From DAOPZJ01 sp964587625 (GTDB lineage Bacteria > Bacillota > Clostridia > Oscillospirales > JAKOTC01), in NCBI GenBank assembly GCA_964587625.1, contig CAZPLU010000024.1, forward strand, positions 1 to 35,682: a stretch of 35,682 nt of DNA, given 5' to 3'. The notes beneath the pieces were generated by a model. It ran no database searches. It saw only the letters and a program-made list of their open reading frames with translations, and was not told the DNA's origin. Numbering within the stretch: the first letter of the stretch is position 1; every line of letters begins with the position of its first letter. Both the position numbers and the translations under genes were made by a program. This document shows positions 24,086 to 34,400 of this stretch, in pieces.

Positions 24086-25190
24086 ACGGATTGCGTTTAC
24101 CGATTTCAGAAACCTTGAAAATGCCGAGGTGGTCCCCTGCGAGGGGATGAATTTGATCGTCGGCGCAAACGGCCAGGGCAAAACCAATCTGCTCGAGGGC
24201 ATCTGGCTGTTGTGCGGACAGCGCAGTTTTCGGCAAGCCAAAGAGGCGGAGACGGTCGCTTTCGGCAAAAAACGCGCGGTCGTCGAAGCCGATCTCTTTT
24301 CCGGAGAACGGGTGAATCGCTTTTTACTCACGCTGACCGCAAGGCGCAGCGCGTCCGTGAACGGCATCCACGCCGACAAGATTTCAAATTTAGGCGAAAA
24401 ATTCGCGGCGGTGGTCTTCTCGCCGATTCATATCGATTTGATCCGAGAGGCGCCCGAGGCAAGGCGGGCGTTTTTAGACAGCGCGGTTATTTCGACCAAA
24501 CCGGCGTTCGCGGCGGTTTTGCGCGAATATGAAAAGGTGCTGTATCAACGCAATTTTTTGCTCAAACGCCTGCAGACCGGATACAACGGCGAACTCGCCG
24601 ACACGCTTGAGGCCTATACAAAACGGGTCTCCCAGATCGGCGCGAGGGTGAACGCGGCGCGCAGCCGTTATACCGCCCGGCTGGACGAAGAGGCGCCCCG
24701 GATCTATCAGGGTCTCTCGGGCGGAGAAGAACTGGAGATTGTCTATAAAAATTCGGTGGAGGCGGGAGAAAAAGAGAACTACGGCGCGGTTTTATATCAC
24801 GCGCTCTGCAAGAACGTGGACGACGACATCAGGAGCGGCTTCACCGGCGCGGGACCGCACCGGGAGGACATGGAGCTGATCCTGAACGGTCAAAAAGCCA
24901 GGCAGTTCGCCTCGCAGGGGCAGAGCAAGAGCGCGGCATTGTGCCTGAAGCTGGCGGAGGGGCGGATTTTGGAGCGCGCCATCGGGCAAAAACCGGTCTT
25001 TTTGCTCGACGATGTGATGTCGGAGCTGGATAAAAACCGTCAAAACTATATTTTGAACCACCTCGGTGAAAACCAGCTCTTTATCACCGGCTGCGACAGC
25101 GCCTCCCTCCCGAGGCGGCTTCCGCAGGGGGAGGTTTTTACGGTGAGGGAAGGGGCTTTCCGCAAACGTGCGAAGAGAAGAAAGGGCTGA
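24075..25190 (+). CDS. recF: DNA replication and repair protein RecF
   Basis: A 371-residue SMC-like ATPase that helps load RecA at single-strand gaps and stalled forks. Walker A is GANGQGKTN (residues 30-38). The ABC signature region is ASQGQSKSAALCLKLAEG. Walker B and the following D-loop read FLLDDVMSELD. The GTG start overlaps the S4 gene. The next gene, remB, begins just 2 nt after the stop. Length and order are as expected for Firmicutes. Confidence 0.95.
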   Translation: MRVERIAFTDFRNLENAEVVPCEGMNLIVGANGQGKTNLLEGIWLLCGQRSFRQAKEAETVAFGKKRAVVEADLFSGERVNRFLLTLTARRSASVNGIHADKISNLGEKFAAVVFSPIHIDLIREAPEARRAFLDSAVISTKPAFAAVLREYEKVLYQRNFLLKRLQTGYNGELADTLEAYTKRVSQIGARVNAARSRYTARLDEEAPRIYQGLSGGEELEIVYKNSVEAGEKENYGAVLYHALCKNVDDDIRSGFTGAGPHREDMELILNGQKARQFASQGQSKSAALCLKLAEGRILERAIGQKPVFLLDDVMSELDKNRQNYILNHLGENQLFITGCDSASLPRRLPQGEVFTVREGAFRKRAKRRKG

Positions 25191-25192
25191 AT

Positions 25193-25456
25193 ATGTTCAC
25201 ACACCTCGGAAACGACGTCAATGTCCGGACAAACCGCATCATCGGCGTCTTTGATATCGACACCGCCTCATACGGCAGGGGGACAATAAACTTTTTGGAA
25301 AAAATGCAAAAGAGCGGTCGGGTGCTGACCATCAGCGCCGAACTGCCGCGGTCGGTGATTTTGGCCTATGACGAGAGCGGGAGCGACGTTCAACTGTATG
25401 TCTCGCCGATCTCGGCGGCGACGATTCAAAAACGCGGCGAGACCGTTTTCGGATAA
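25193..25456 (+). CDS. remB: DUF370 extracellular matrix regulator, RemB-like
   Basis: An 87-residue protein of the RemA/RemB (DUF370) family. It opens with HLGNDVNVRTNRIIGVFDID and ends with VSPISAATIQKR. The Bacillus orthologue YaaB/RemB occupies the same place between recF and gyrB, and the related RemA is a DNA-binding regulator of biofilm matrix genes. Whether this protein binds DNA here cannot be told from the sequence. It is two bases from recF and 32 from gyrB. Confidence 0.88.
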   Translation: MFTHLGNDVNVRTNRIIGVFDIDTASYGRGTINFLEKMQKSGRVLTISAELPRSVILAYDESGSDVQLYVSPISAATIQKRGETVFG

Positions 25457-25488
25457 AGTGAAAGCAGAGTAGGAGACGTTAGAAAGTT

Positions 25489-27435
<1,947 letters not shown>

Positions 27436-27455
27436 AGAAAGGAGCGTAAAAGGCA

Positions 27456-30035
27456 ATGAACGAAAACAACGAAAACAATAAAAACAACGAAAACGAGAAC
27501 TTGCAGGAAACGGACGAGATCGTCACAACCGACGGCAAGATCATGCCGGCGGCAAAGACGATCACGGTCGAACTCCAGTCCGAGATGAAACAATCCTTTT
27601 TGGACTATTCGATGTCGGTCATCGTGTCAAGAGCGCTCCCCGATGTGCGCGACGGTCTCAAACCCGTGCACAGGCGCGTGCTGTATGCGATGTATGACAC
27701 CAATCTGACTTCCGACCGCCCCTATTCCAAAGCGGTCGCCACGGTCGGCGAGGTCATGAAATATTACCACCCGCACGGCGACGCGGCGATTTATGACACC
27801 TTGGTGCGCATGGCGCAGGACTTTTCGCTGCGATACCCGCTGATCGACGGGCACGGCAACTTCGGCTCGGTCGACGGCGACCCGCCCGCCGCGATGCGTT
27901 ATACCGAGGCCAGAATGGCGAAACTCTCGAACCAGATGCTCGAAAACATCGAAAAAGAGACCGTGGACTTTACCCCGAACTTTGACGGTTCCAAAACAGA
28001 GCCCTCCTGCCTGCCCTCCCGGTTCCCGAATTTGCTCGTGAACGGGTCGGTCGGCATCGCGGTCGGCATGGCAACCAATATCCCGCCCCACAACCTCGGC
28101 GAGGTCATCGACGCGATTTTTTGCCTGATCGACAACCCCGCCGCCGACATGAACGAATTGATGCAGTTTATCAAGGGCCCCGACTTCCCGACCGGCGGCA
28201 CCATCATGGGGCGTTCGGGCATCCGCGAGGCCTACGCCACGGGGCGCGGCAAGATCACGCTGCGCGGCAAAGCGGAGATCGTCGAAAAGGGCAACAAAAA
28301 CCAGATCATCATCACCGAAATTCCCTATATGGTCAACAAGGGCCGCCTGGTCGAGAGCATCGCCGAACTCTATAAGAAAAAGCGCATCGAAGGGCTTTCA
28401 GGACTGGTCGACGCCTCCGACAAAAAGGGTATGAAGATCATCATCGACGTCAAGCGCGACGCCTCCGCTGAGATCGTGCTAAACCGGCTGTATTCGTACA
28501 GCCAGCTGCAGGACACGGTCGGCGTGATTATGTTGGCGCTTGTCAACGGCGTTCCGCATATTTTGACGCTGAAAGAGATGTTGCAAAATTATCTCGATTT
28601 CCAGATCGAGATCATCACGCGGCGCACGCAGTTTGATCTGCGCAAGGCCGAGGAGCGCGTCCATATCCTCCGGGCGCTGCTCAAAGCGCTGGATTTTATC
28701 GACGAGGTCATTGCGATTTTGCGCTCGTCCAAAAACGTGCCCGAGGGCAAACAGCGGCTGGCGGAGCGGTTCGAATTCGACGACGTCCAGGCCGATGCGA
28801 TTGTGGCGATGCGGTTGGGTCAGCTGACCGGGCTGGAACGCAATAAAATTCTCGATGAGACGGGTGAGCTTGAGATTAAAATCGCCGATTACAAGGATAT
28901 ACTCGGCAACCGCGACCGCGTCACCGCGATCATCCGGGAGGAGCTCGGCGCGATCAAGACCAAATTCGGCGACGCGCGCCGCACCGATATTGTCAATGTC
29001 TCGGGAGAGGTCGATGTGGAGTCGCTGATTCCGGTCGAGGACTGCGTCGTCACGCGGACGGTGTACGGGTATATCAAGCGGCTTCCCGCCGATACTTACC
29101 GCAGCCAGAACCGCGGCGGGCGCGGGATTTCGGGCATGACAAGGCGCGAGGAGGACTACGCGAACGAGCTGTTTGTGGCGTCGAGCCACGACACGCTGGC
29201 CTTTGTCACCGACCAGGGGCGTATTTTTAAATTGAAGTGTTATGAGATCCCCGAGACCTCGCGCAACGCCAAGGGTATGAACGCGATCAACCTGTTGCAA
29301 CTGCAGCCCGAGGAGAAAGTGGCCGCGATGCTGATGATGCCCGCGCTTGAAGAGGGGCTGCACTTTGTCTTTGTCACGCGCAAGGGGATCATCAAGCGCA
29401 CCGCGCTGACAGAGTTCGGCAATGTGCGCCGCAGCGGCATCATCGCGCTGTCCATCGACGAGGGCGACGAGCTGGCCTGGGCCTCGGTGAGCGGCGGAAA
29501 CGATGAATTTATCGTCGCCACCCGCAAGGGTATGGCCATTCGCTTCAAAGAGACCGACGTGCGGCCGATGGGCAGAGCCGCGCGCGGCGTCAAGGCGATG
29601 ACCCTCGATGCCGACGACGAGATTGTCGGACTTGAAAAAATCCGCGAGGGCGCGACCCTTTTGACGATCACCGAAAAGGGCTACGGACGCAGAAGCGAGC
29701 CCGGGGAATACCGCCTGATCCGCCGGGGCGGCAAGGGCGTGACCAATTATAAACAGATCGAAACTAGAGGCCTTGTCGCCGGCATCAAGATGGTGAGCGA
29801 ACAAGACGACGTGATCATGATCACCGACAGCGGCGTCATTTTACGCACTTCGGCGGATCAGATCAGCAGCCAGAGCCGTTACGGCGGCGGCGTCACGGTC
29901 ATGCGCGTCGACGACGGGTGCAGGGTCGTGACCATCACTTCCGCGCCCAAGGAGGAAGCGGAGGAGACGGAGACGGAGGAGACGGCCGGAGAGGGGGGAA
30001 GCGGTGCATATGAAGAAAACAGCACGCGGGAATAG
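27456..30035 (+). CDS. gyrA: DNA gyrase subunit A
   Basis: An 859-residue breakage-reunion subunit. The catalytic tyrosine is in AAMRYTEARM (Y149). The quinolone-determining region reads HPHGDAAIYDTLVRMAQ, with Ala110 at the position of E. coli S83 and Asp114 at D87. The wrapping domain carries a GyrA-box variant, QNRGGRGISG, so the enzyme should supercoil DNA. The N terminus is an unusual Asn/Glu-rich run and the C terminus is a highly acidic Glu/Thr tail, both likely disordered. AAAGGAGC precedes the ATG. The 3' end overlaps the next gene by 26 nt. Confidence 0.96.
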   Translation: MNENNENNKNNENENLQETDEIVTTDGKIMPAAKTITVELQSEMKQSFLDYSMSVIVSRALPDVRDGLKPVHRRVLYAMYDTNLTSDRPYSKAVATVGEVMKYYHPHGDAAIYDTLVRMAQDFSLRYPLIDGHGNFGSVDGDPPAAMRYTEARMAKLSNQMLENIEKETVDFTPNFDGSKTEPSCLPSRFPNLLVNGSVGIAVGMATNIPPHNLGEVIDAIFCLIDNPAADMNELMQFIKGPDFPTGGTIMGRSGIREAYATGRGKITLRGKAEIVEKGNKNQIIITEIPYMVNKGRLVESIAELYKKKRIEGLSGLVDASDKKGMKIIIDVKRDASAEIVLNRLYSYSQLQDTVGVIMLALVNGVPHILTLKEMLQNYLDFQIEIITRRTQFDLRKAEERVHILRALLKALDFIDEVIAILRSSKNVPEGKQRLAERFEFDDVQADAIVAMRLGQLTGLERNKILDETGELEIKIADYKDILGNRDRVTAIIREELGAIKTKFGDARRTDIVNVSGEVDVESLIPVEDCVVTRTVYGYIKRLPADTYRSQNRGGRGISGMTRREEDYANELFVASSHDTLAFVTDQGRIFKLKCYEIPETSRNAKGMNAINLLQLQPEEKVAAMLMMPALEEGLHFVFVTRKGIIKRTALTEFGNVRRSGIIALSIDEGDELAWASVSGGNDEFIVATRKGMAIRFKETDVRPMGRAARGVKAMTLDADDEIVGLEKIREGATLLTITEKGYGRRSEPGEYRLIRRGGKGVTNYKQIETRGLVAGIKMVSEQDDVIMITDSGVILRTSADQISSQSRYGGGVTVMRVDDGCRVVTITSAPKEEAEETETEETAGEGGSGAYEENSTRE

Positions 30036-31212
30036 GGCGGCTGCGTTTTTGATTGCCGCGCTGGCGCTGATCGGCGGCTGCGGGGTGAAAATACCGCGGG
30101 AAATCGAGGCGTTCTCCCTGCCTTATGTCGACGGAAACATCGTGACGACCTTTGACGTCGTGCTACCGCAGCGCAGATACGAGGCGCTTCCAAACGAAAG
30201 CCAACGGCTGATGTACAAGGCGATGCTGCTTGCAATCGAGAAGCACGAGGCCGAGACGCTCGCCATCCCCGGCGACCTGACCGAGGAAGAGATCTCGGCC
30301 GCTTACGCCGCGGTCACCGCCGATTATCCGCAGTTCTTTGAGCCGTCGCTGACTTACAACATCGTGCGCAATCAAACCGAGGGAGGAAAAGTCAAGAGCA
30401 TTGCCTGCAAACTCAATTATATCGAAAACGATCCCGAGAAAGCCGCGATCAGGCGGCAGGCGCTCTATGATAAGGTCAATGCGATTTTGGCTGAGGCCGC
30501 ATCCATCTCCGACGTTTTGCAAAGAGAACGGTTTTTTTATGAGACCGTGATCTATTCGGCGAAGTACGACTACAAGCAAGCCGACTTCATCAATATCGAT
30601 CTGAACACCCATACCGCTTTCGGGTGTCTGGTCAACGGCATGACCGTGTGCGACGGATATGCCAAGGCGTTCGCGCTGTTGTGCAATTACGGCGGCATCG
30701 AGTGCTGGCAGGAGAGCGGGTATTTGGAAGGCACCACCTCCCACGCCTGGAACGGGGTCAAGATCGACGGGAAAGTTTATTACTGCGATGCAACCGTCGA
30801 TGACGCCGAGAGCCGTTATTACGATGAGGAGAAGACCTTGGTTCTTAACCCGGCGAATCCGGAGGACTACACCGCGCTGCCGGAGACCGCAACGATGCTG
30901 TATTTTAACGTGACCCGCGCCGAGATGAGCGCAGATCACAGTTTTAAGTCGGCGGTCGATCCGGACGATGCAACCGACAGCGCGGGGGCCACACAAAATG
31001 TCTTGATTCGGTTTTCAAACCGAAGCGAACTGGCTGCCTGGATGGCGAGCACACTTTCGACAGCACAGAGCGGCTCCGGTTTTGCCGTCGCGGTAGATTT
31101 TTCGATCACAAAGAGTGCGTTTGCCGAATCAATTTCCGGCGCGGGTATCACAAGAACCTGTATGTTTGCGCAAAACGGCGCGGGAACCCGGTTTTATATC
31201 TATGTTATTTGA
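30010..31212 (+). CDS. lipoprotein with transglutaminase-like domain
   Basis: A 400-residue secreted protein. Residues 1-23 form a lipoprotein signal ending in IGGC, with Cys24 the lipidation site. The C-terminal half contains a transglutaminase-like cysteine protease core: VCDGYAKAF (C214), SHAWN (H245) and YYCDATVDD (D260). This complete triad suggests an active peptidase, amidase or cross-linker acting on cell-wall or surface peptides. I chose the ATG at 30010, about 10 nt after AGGGGGGAA, over a GTG at 30004 that is too close. The start lies inside gyrA, so the gene is likely translated from the gyrase operon mRNA. The substrate is unknown. Confidence 0.82.
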   Translation: MKKTARGNRAAAFLIAALALIGGCGVKIPREIEAFSLPYVDGNIVTTFDVVLPQRRYEALPNESQRLMYKAMLLAIEKHEAETLAIPGDLTEEEISAAYAAVTADYPQFFEPSLTYNIVRNQTEGGKVKSIACKLNYIENDPEKAAIRRQALYDKVNAILAEAASISDVLQRERFFYETVIYSAKYDYKQADFINIDLNTHTAFGCLVNGMTVCDGYAKAFALLCNYGGIECWQESGYLEGTTSHAWNGVKIDGKVYYCDATVDDAESRYYDEEKTLVLNPANPEDYTALPETATMLYFNVTRAEMSADHSFKSAVDPDDATDSAGATQNVLIRFSNRSELAAWMASTLSTAQSGSGFAVAVDFSITKSAFAESISGAGITRTCMFAQNGAGTRFYIYVI

Positions 31213-31274
31213 AAAGGATGGTTTACCAGGGCATATAAGAGCTGAAGATTTATATTAGCGGAGGTTCATTCAAG

Positions 31275-31763
31275 ATGAATAACTATAAATTTGATTTGGC
31301 AAATGATAATGATATTTCCGAAATAGTGGATATTTATCATAGCTTGATTGGTACTCCGGGGTGTACTTGGGATTATGAATATCCAAGCAGGGATTCAACA
31401 AAATCAGATATTGACAATAAATCATTATATGTTTTAAAGCGGGATACGCAGATAATTGCTATCGCGTCAGCAGGTGAGTTTAATGAACTGGAGGATTTAA
31501 ACTGGTCGTTGAAAAAACCTTGTGAATTGATGAGAATAGGGGTTTTATCAACTCTGCAAAACCACGGAATAGGAACGATAATCCTTCAAAATGTTATTAA
31601 AAAAATGAGGGAAAAGGGATATGACGGAATCAGATTGCTGGTCAGCAAAACGAACCCGGCGGCTTTGGCATTATATGACAAGAACGGCTTCGAAAGATGT
31701 GGAGAAGTTTTCAGATTCGACATTGATTTTTATTGCTATCAATTAATATTTGACTTCCACTGA
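31275..31763 (+). CDS. GNAT family N-acetyltransferase
   Basis: A 162-residue acetyl-CoA dependent acetyltransferase. The central motif A shows IGVLSTLQNHGIGTIILQNV (CoA pyrophosphate loop, close to Q/R-x-x-G-x-G/A). The C-terminal part NPAALALYDKNGFERCGE is the typical motif B. The substrate is not identifiable. Its GC content is clearly lower than in the flanking genes and its codons are AT-ending, which suggests recent transfer. The ATG follows GGAGG. It has no tight neighbour on either side. Confidence 0.85.
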   Translation: MNNYKFDLANDNDISEIVDIYHSLIGTPGCTWDYEYPSRDSTKSDIDNKSLYVLKRDTQIIAIASAGEFNELEDLNWSLKKPCELMRIGVLSTLQNHGIGTIILQNVIKKMREKGYDGIRLLVSKTNPAALALYDKNGFERCGEVFRFDIDFYCYQLIFDFH

Positions 31764-32028
31764 CAAGTAAAATCTTCAATCACAAACATGGCAAGCGGTG
31801 CGTGCCTGTACACAATCGACCCGCTGCTCGTTGGCGGCAGTCGCCCCCAGTCCCCCAGATCACCGCCATCGGCGTCGGCTATACCAACGGAGAAAGATGA
31901 TGCCCTTGTATACGGTGTCAAGGGGAAAAAGGCAAAAATGAATGAACTATGGCCTGTTGTCCTTTTGCATTATAAAAAAATTTTATTGAATAAAACGATC
32001 CTCTTATATGAAAGGAATGGTTATCAAC
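31764..32028. other. spacer before glyQS, nothing recognised
   Basis: No convincing gene, terminator or RNA element is seen. The first half is GC-rich and the second half AT-rich. There is no T-box signature (AGGGTGGNACCGCG-type core) in front of the synthetase gene, although such leaders are common in Firmicutes. Confidence 0.6.
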
Positions 32029-33402
32029 ATGAACAACACGGAAAAGACCATGGATAAAATCGTCGCGCTGTGCAAAGGGCGCGGATTTGTCTATGCGGGC
32101 TCGGAAATTTACGGCGGGCTTTCGAACACCTGGGACTACGGCCCCTTGGGCGTCGAGCTGAAAAACAACATCAAAAACGCCTGGTGGAAAAAATTCGTCA
32201 GCCAAAGCCAATACAATGTGGGCTTGGACAGCGCGATTTTGATGAATCCGCAGGTCTGGGTCGCCACCGGCCACGTCGGCGGCTTCTCCGATCCGCTGAC
32301 CGACTGCAAGGCCTGCAAGACCCGCCACCGCGCCGATAAGCTGATCGAGGACACGGGCATCAACCCCGTGGGATGGGACGACGGGCAATTGATGGTTTAT
32401 ATCCGCGAACAAAAGATCCCCTGCCCCGAATGCGGCGCGTGCGATTTCACCGATATCCGCAAGTTCAACCTGATGTTCAAAACCTTTCAGGGCGTCACAG
32501 AGGACGGCAAGAGCGAAATTTACCTGCGCCCCGAAACCGCGCAGGGGATTTTCGTCAACTTCGCCAACATCGCCCGCACCTGCCGCAAAAAGCTGCCGTT
32601 CGGCGTCGGGCAGATCGGAAAGTCGTTCCGCAACGAGATCACGCCGGGCAATTTTATTTTCCGCGTGCGCGAATTCGAGCAAATGGAGCTGGAGTTTTTT
32701 TGCAAGCCGGGGACCGATCTGGAATGGTTTGACTACTGGCGATCCTTCTGCCGCGACTGGCTGCTCGCCATCGGGCTGAAAGCCGAGAGTTTGAAACTGC
32801 GCGACCACGACCCCAAGGAGCTGAGCTTTTATTCCAAGGCGACGACCGACATCGAATTTTTATACCCGTTCGGCTGGGGCGAGCTCTGGGGCATCGCCGA
32901 CCGAACCGACTACGATCTGTCGCGCCATTCCGAACACAGCGGAAAGACGCTCGATTATTTCGACCCCGAGACCAACGAAAAAATTGTGCCCTATGTCGTC
33001 GAGCCGTCGCTCGGCGTCGAGCGCACCTTTTTGGCGGTCGTGTGCGACGCGTATGACGAGGAAGTGGACGAAAAGGGCGAGACCCGCGTCGTGCTGCGGC
33101 TTGCGCCCGCGCTCGCGCCTTATAAGGCCGCCGTGTTGCCGCTCTCGAAAAAGCTGGCCGAGCCCGCGGGGAAGATTTTCGACGCGCTGCGCGACGAATT
33201 CAACTGCGACTACGACGACGCCGGCAGCATCGGCAAGCGCTACCGCCGTCAGGACGAGATCGGCACGCCGGTGTGCGTGACCTACGATTTCGAGAGCGAG
33301 GCGGACGGCTGCGCGACCGTGCGCGACCGCGACACGATGGCGCAGGAACGGATTCCGATTGCGGAACTGGCGGGGTATGTGCGGGAGCGGGTTAAATTTT
33401 AA
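32029..33402 (+). CDS. glyQS: glycyl-tRNA synthetase, homodimeric type
   Basis: A 457-residue class II synthetase that charges tRNA-Gly. It begins with MDKIVALCKGRGFVYAGSEI, the usual opening of the family. Two CxxC pairs (CKACKTRHR and CPECGAC) would bind zinc. Motif 2 is seen in FRNEITPGNFIFRVREFEQM and motif 3 in PSLGVERTF. The anticodon-binding domain follows from about residue 365. I chose the ATG at 32029, about 11 nt after AAAGGAA. In-frame ATGs at 32008 and 32017 would lie before or inside that site. The single-chain alpha2 form fits a clostridial host. Confidence 0.93.
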   Translation: MNNTEKTMDKIVALCKGRGFVYAGSEIYGGLSNTWDYGPLGVELKNNIKNAWWKKFVSQSQYNVGLDSAILMNPQVWVATGHVGGFSDPLTDCKACKTRHRADKLIEDTGINPVGWDDGQLMVYIREQKIPCPECGACDFTDIRKFNLMFKTFQGVTEDGKSEIYLRPETAQGIFVNFANIARTCRKKLPFGVGQIGKSFRNEITPGNFIFRVREFEQMELEFFCKPGTDLEWFDYWRSFCRDWLLAIGLKAESLKLRDHDPKELSFYSKATTDIEFLYPFGWGELWGIADRTDYDLSRHSEHSGKTLDYFDPETNEKIVPYVVEPSLGVERTFLAVVCDAYDEEVDEKGETRVVLRLAPALAPYKAAVLPLSKKLAEPAGKIFDALRDEFNCDYDDAGSIGKRYRRQDEIGTPVCVTYDFESEADGCATVRDRDTMAQERIPIAELAGYVRERVKF

Positions 33403-33459
33403 GTGTAAAACGTAAAGTTTAAAGCGACAGCCGAGTTAAAAAATTCGCAGTTGACAGTG

Positions 33460-33510
33460 AAAAGTGACATTTCAGGCGGCGGGATGAATGCCGATGAAAT
33501 GTCACTTTTT
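33460..33510 (+). terminator. terminator of glyQS
   Basis: AAAAGTGACATTTCA (33460-33474) pairs perfectly with TGAAATGTCACTTTT (33495-33509), followed by one more T. The 20-nt loop is GC-rich. The arms have terminator form in both directions. Confidence 0.75.
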
Positions 33511-33566
33511 AATCCGCGAAAAAGCGGCGTCCCAAGAATTACCTCCCCTCTCCGCCGTATTATATG

Positions 33567-33712
33567 CTATATTCTCAAATTATGAATAGAATTACATGTT
33601 ATAAATTTTTACATTTGAAAATATAACAATTTTCGAATGTTGAGAGTGTTATATTTTTACCAGTCGGCTTTGATTTTAGAGCCGTGGATTGAAATATAAT
33701 TTGAGATTATAG
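33567..33712. ncRNA. AT-rich structured element with a long closing stem and switch-like inner hairpins
   Basis: A 17-nt arm (33567-33583, starting CTATATTCTCAAAT) pairs with 33696-33712 with one mismatch. Inside, AAAATATAAC (33618-33627) pairs perfectly with GTTATATTTT (33648-33657). The same TATAAC can instead pair with GTTATA at 33598-33603, so the two hairpins exclude each other. A third hairpin, CCA-gt-CGGCT/AGCCG-TGG, is at 33660-33687. A terminator follows at 33746-33785. It may be a small RNA or a miniature inverted-repeat element. I do not recognise the family. Confidence 0.4.
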
Positions 33713-33745
33713 TTTAGGAGAAAGGAGCACAGAGCGAAAAATAAA

Positions 33746-33785
33746 AGGGGAACTCGGTGAAAAGCCGGATTCCCTTTTGTTTTAA
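33746..33785. terminator. bidirectional terminator between the AT-rich element and the SLOG gene
   Basis: AAAAGGGGAA and TTCCCTTTT, with one bulged G, enclose a second short CGG/CCG stem. T-rich runs follow on the + strand (TTGTTTTAATATTTTTT), and on the - strand TTTTATTTTTCGC, so it can serve both the upstream element and the convergent SLOG gene. Confidence 0.65.
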
Positions 33786-33796
33786 TATTTTTTACT

Positions 33797-34258
33797 TTAA
33801 ATTTTGATAATCCGGACGTCACGTTTATAAAGGAAGGCACAGACGACGGTGTAAAAAGTCCCGCCCTTCTCCCGACCGTCGAAAACCGCGATCACGCGCT
33901 GCGACTGCGAGACCATGAACCGGTTTCGTTTCAGATAGCAGTGCGGATGGCGCTTTTCGCCGTGGACGCCGATGACGCCGCATTTTTCGATCAGGCGGCG
34001 AAAGAGTTCGTCCGACGCGTTCAGCCGGTCGCGGTAGGGGATCGCCGCTTCGAGCACGAGCGAGGGGTTTTTGGGGAGCAGTTCCGCCACGGCGGACGCG
34101 AAGATCAGATCGACGCCGTCCGCGAAACCCGAGATAAAGTGGGTGTATCCGTCCTCGACCGCCTGCCGGATCTCGCGCCGCAACTCCGCTTTGACGTATT
34201 CCAGCCGATCGGCGGGGATTTTTCTATGACCGGTGACACAGCAGGTTTTTGTTAGCAT
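33797..34258 (-). CDS. SLOG family (YpsA/DUF1273-like) protein
   Basis: A 153-residue Rossmann-like protein. CCVTGHRKIP at residues 6-15 and SGFADGVDLIFASAV near residue 44 are the typical nucleotide-binding signatures of the SLOG/DUF1273 family. That family is thought to bind a nucleotide-derived ligand. The function of this member is unknown. It is transcribed away from the XRE regulator gene across a promoter region of 142 bp, so the regulator may control it. The ATG follows AAAAGGGGATT. The complete length is close to that of YpsA-type proteins. Confidence 0.8.
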   Translation of the reverse strand: MLTKTCCVTGHRKIPADRLEYVKAELRREIRQAVEDGYTHFISGFADGVDLIFASAVAELLPKNPSLVLEAAIPYRDRLNASDELFRRLIEKCGVIGVHGEKRHPHCYLKRNRFMVSQSQRVIAVFDGREKGGTFYTVVCAFLYKRDVRIIKI

Positions 34259-34299
34259 TTGAATCCCCTTTTACATCATTGGTGTATGTATATAATAAA

Positions 34300-34328
34300 A
34301 CAATACATCAAACATTTCCCCTTGTCAA
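34300..34328 (-). promoter_or_regulatory. predicted promoter of the SLOG gene
   Basis: On the minus strand a perfect TTGACA (34328-34323) lies 17 bp before TATTGT (34305-34300). Transcription would begin about 35 nt before the start codon at 34258. Confidence 0.6.
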
Positions 34329-34372
34329 GCATAAAGAGGGATGTTATTCCCCACTTTTTAAATTATACACCT

Positions 34373-34378
34373 TATAAT
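34373..34378 (+). promoter_or_regulatory. -10 box of the XRE regulator gene
   Basis: A perfect TATAAT lies 22 bp upstream of the ATG at 34401. No good -35 box is found at 17 bp, so the promoter may need an activator or be weak. It lies within the operator-like inverted pair. Confidence 0.45.
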
Positions 34379-34400
34379 GATACACGAAGGTGGGTGGAGT

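Larger units (their letters stand above)
34281..34392. promoter_or_regulatory. operator-like motifs in the divergent SLOG/XRE promoter region
   Basis: GGTGTAT (34281-34287) and its reverse complement ATACACC (34365-34371) are widely spaced, with further ATACA cores at 34304 and 34381. CACCTT (34368-34373) and AAGGTG (34387-34392) form another inverted pair around the start of the XRE transcript. Such motifs are candidates for binding by the XRE protein. Confidence 0.4.

Noticed and set aside
28479..29804. Long antisense open frame of 441 codons opposite gyrA
   Set aside because: It lies wholly within gyrA, has low-complexity His/Asp/Val-rich composition typical of the reverse frame of GC-rich genes, and has no family resemblance.
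31764..32028. T-box leader before glyQS
   Set aside because: No T-box core sequence and no specifier/antiterminator layout were found in the available spacer.
31788..32057. Open frame of 89 codons before glyQS
   Set aside because: No ribosome site, no recognisable motif, and it overlaps the glyQS start in another frame.
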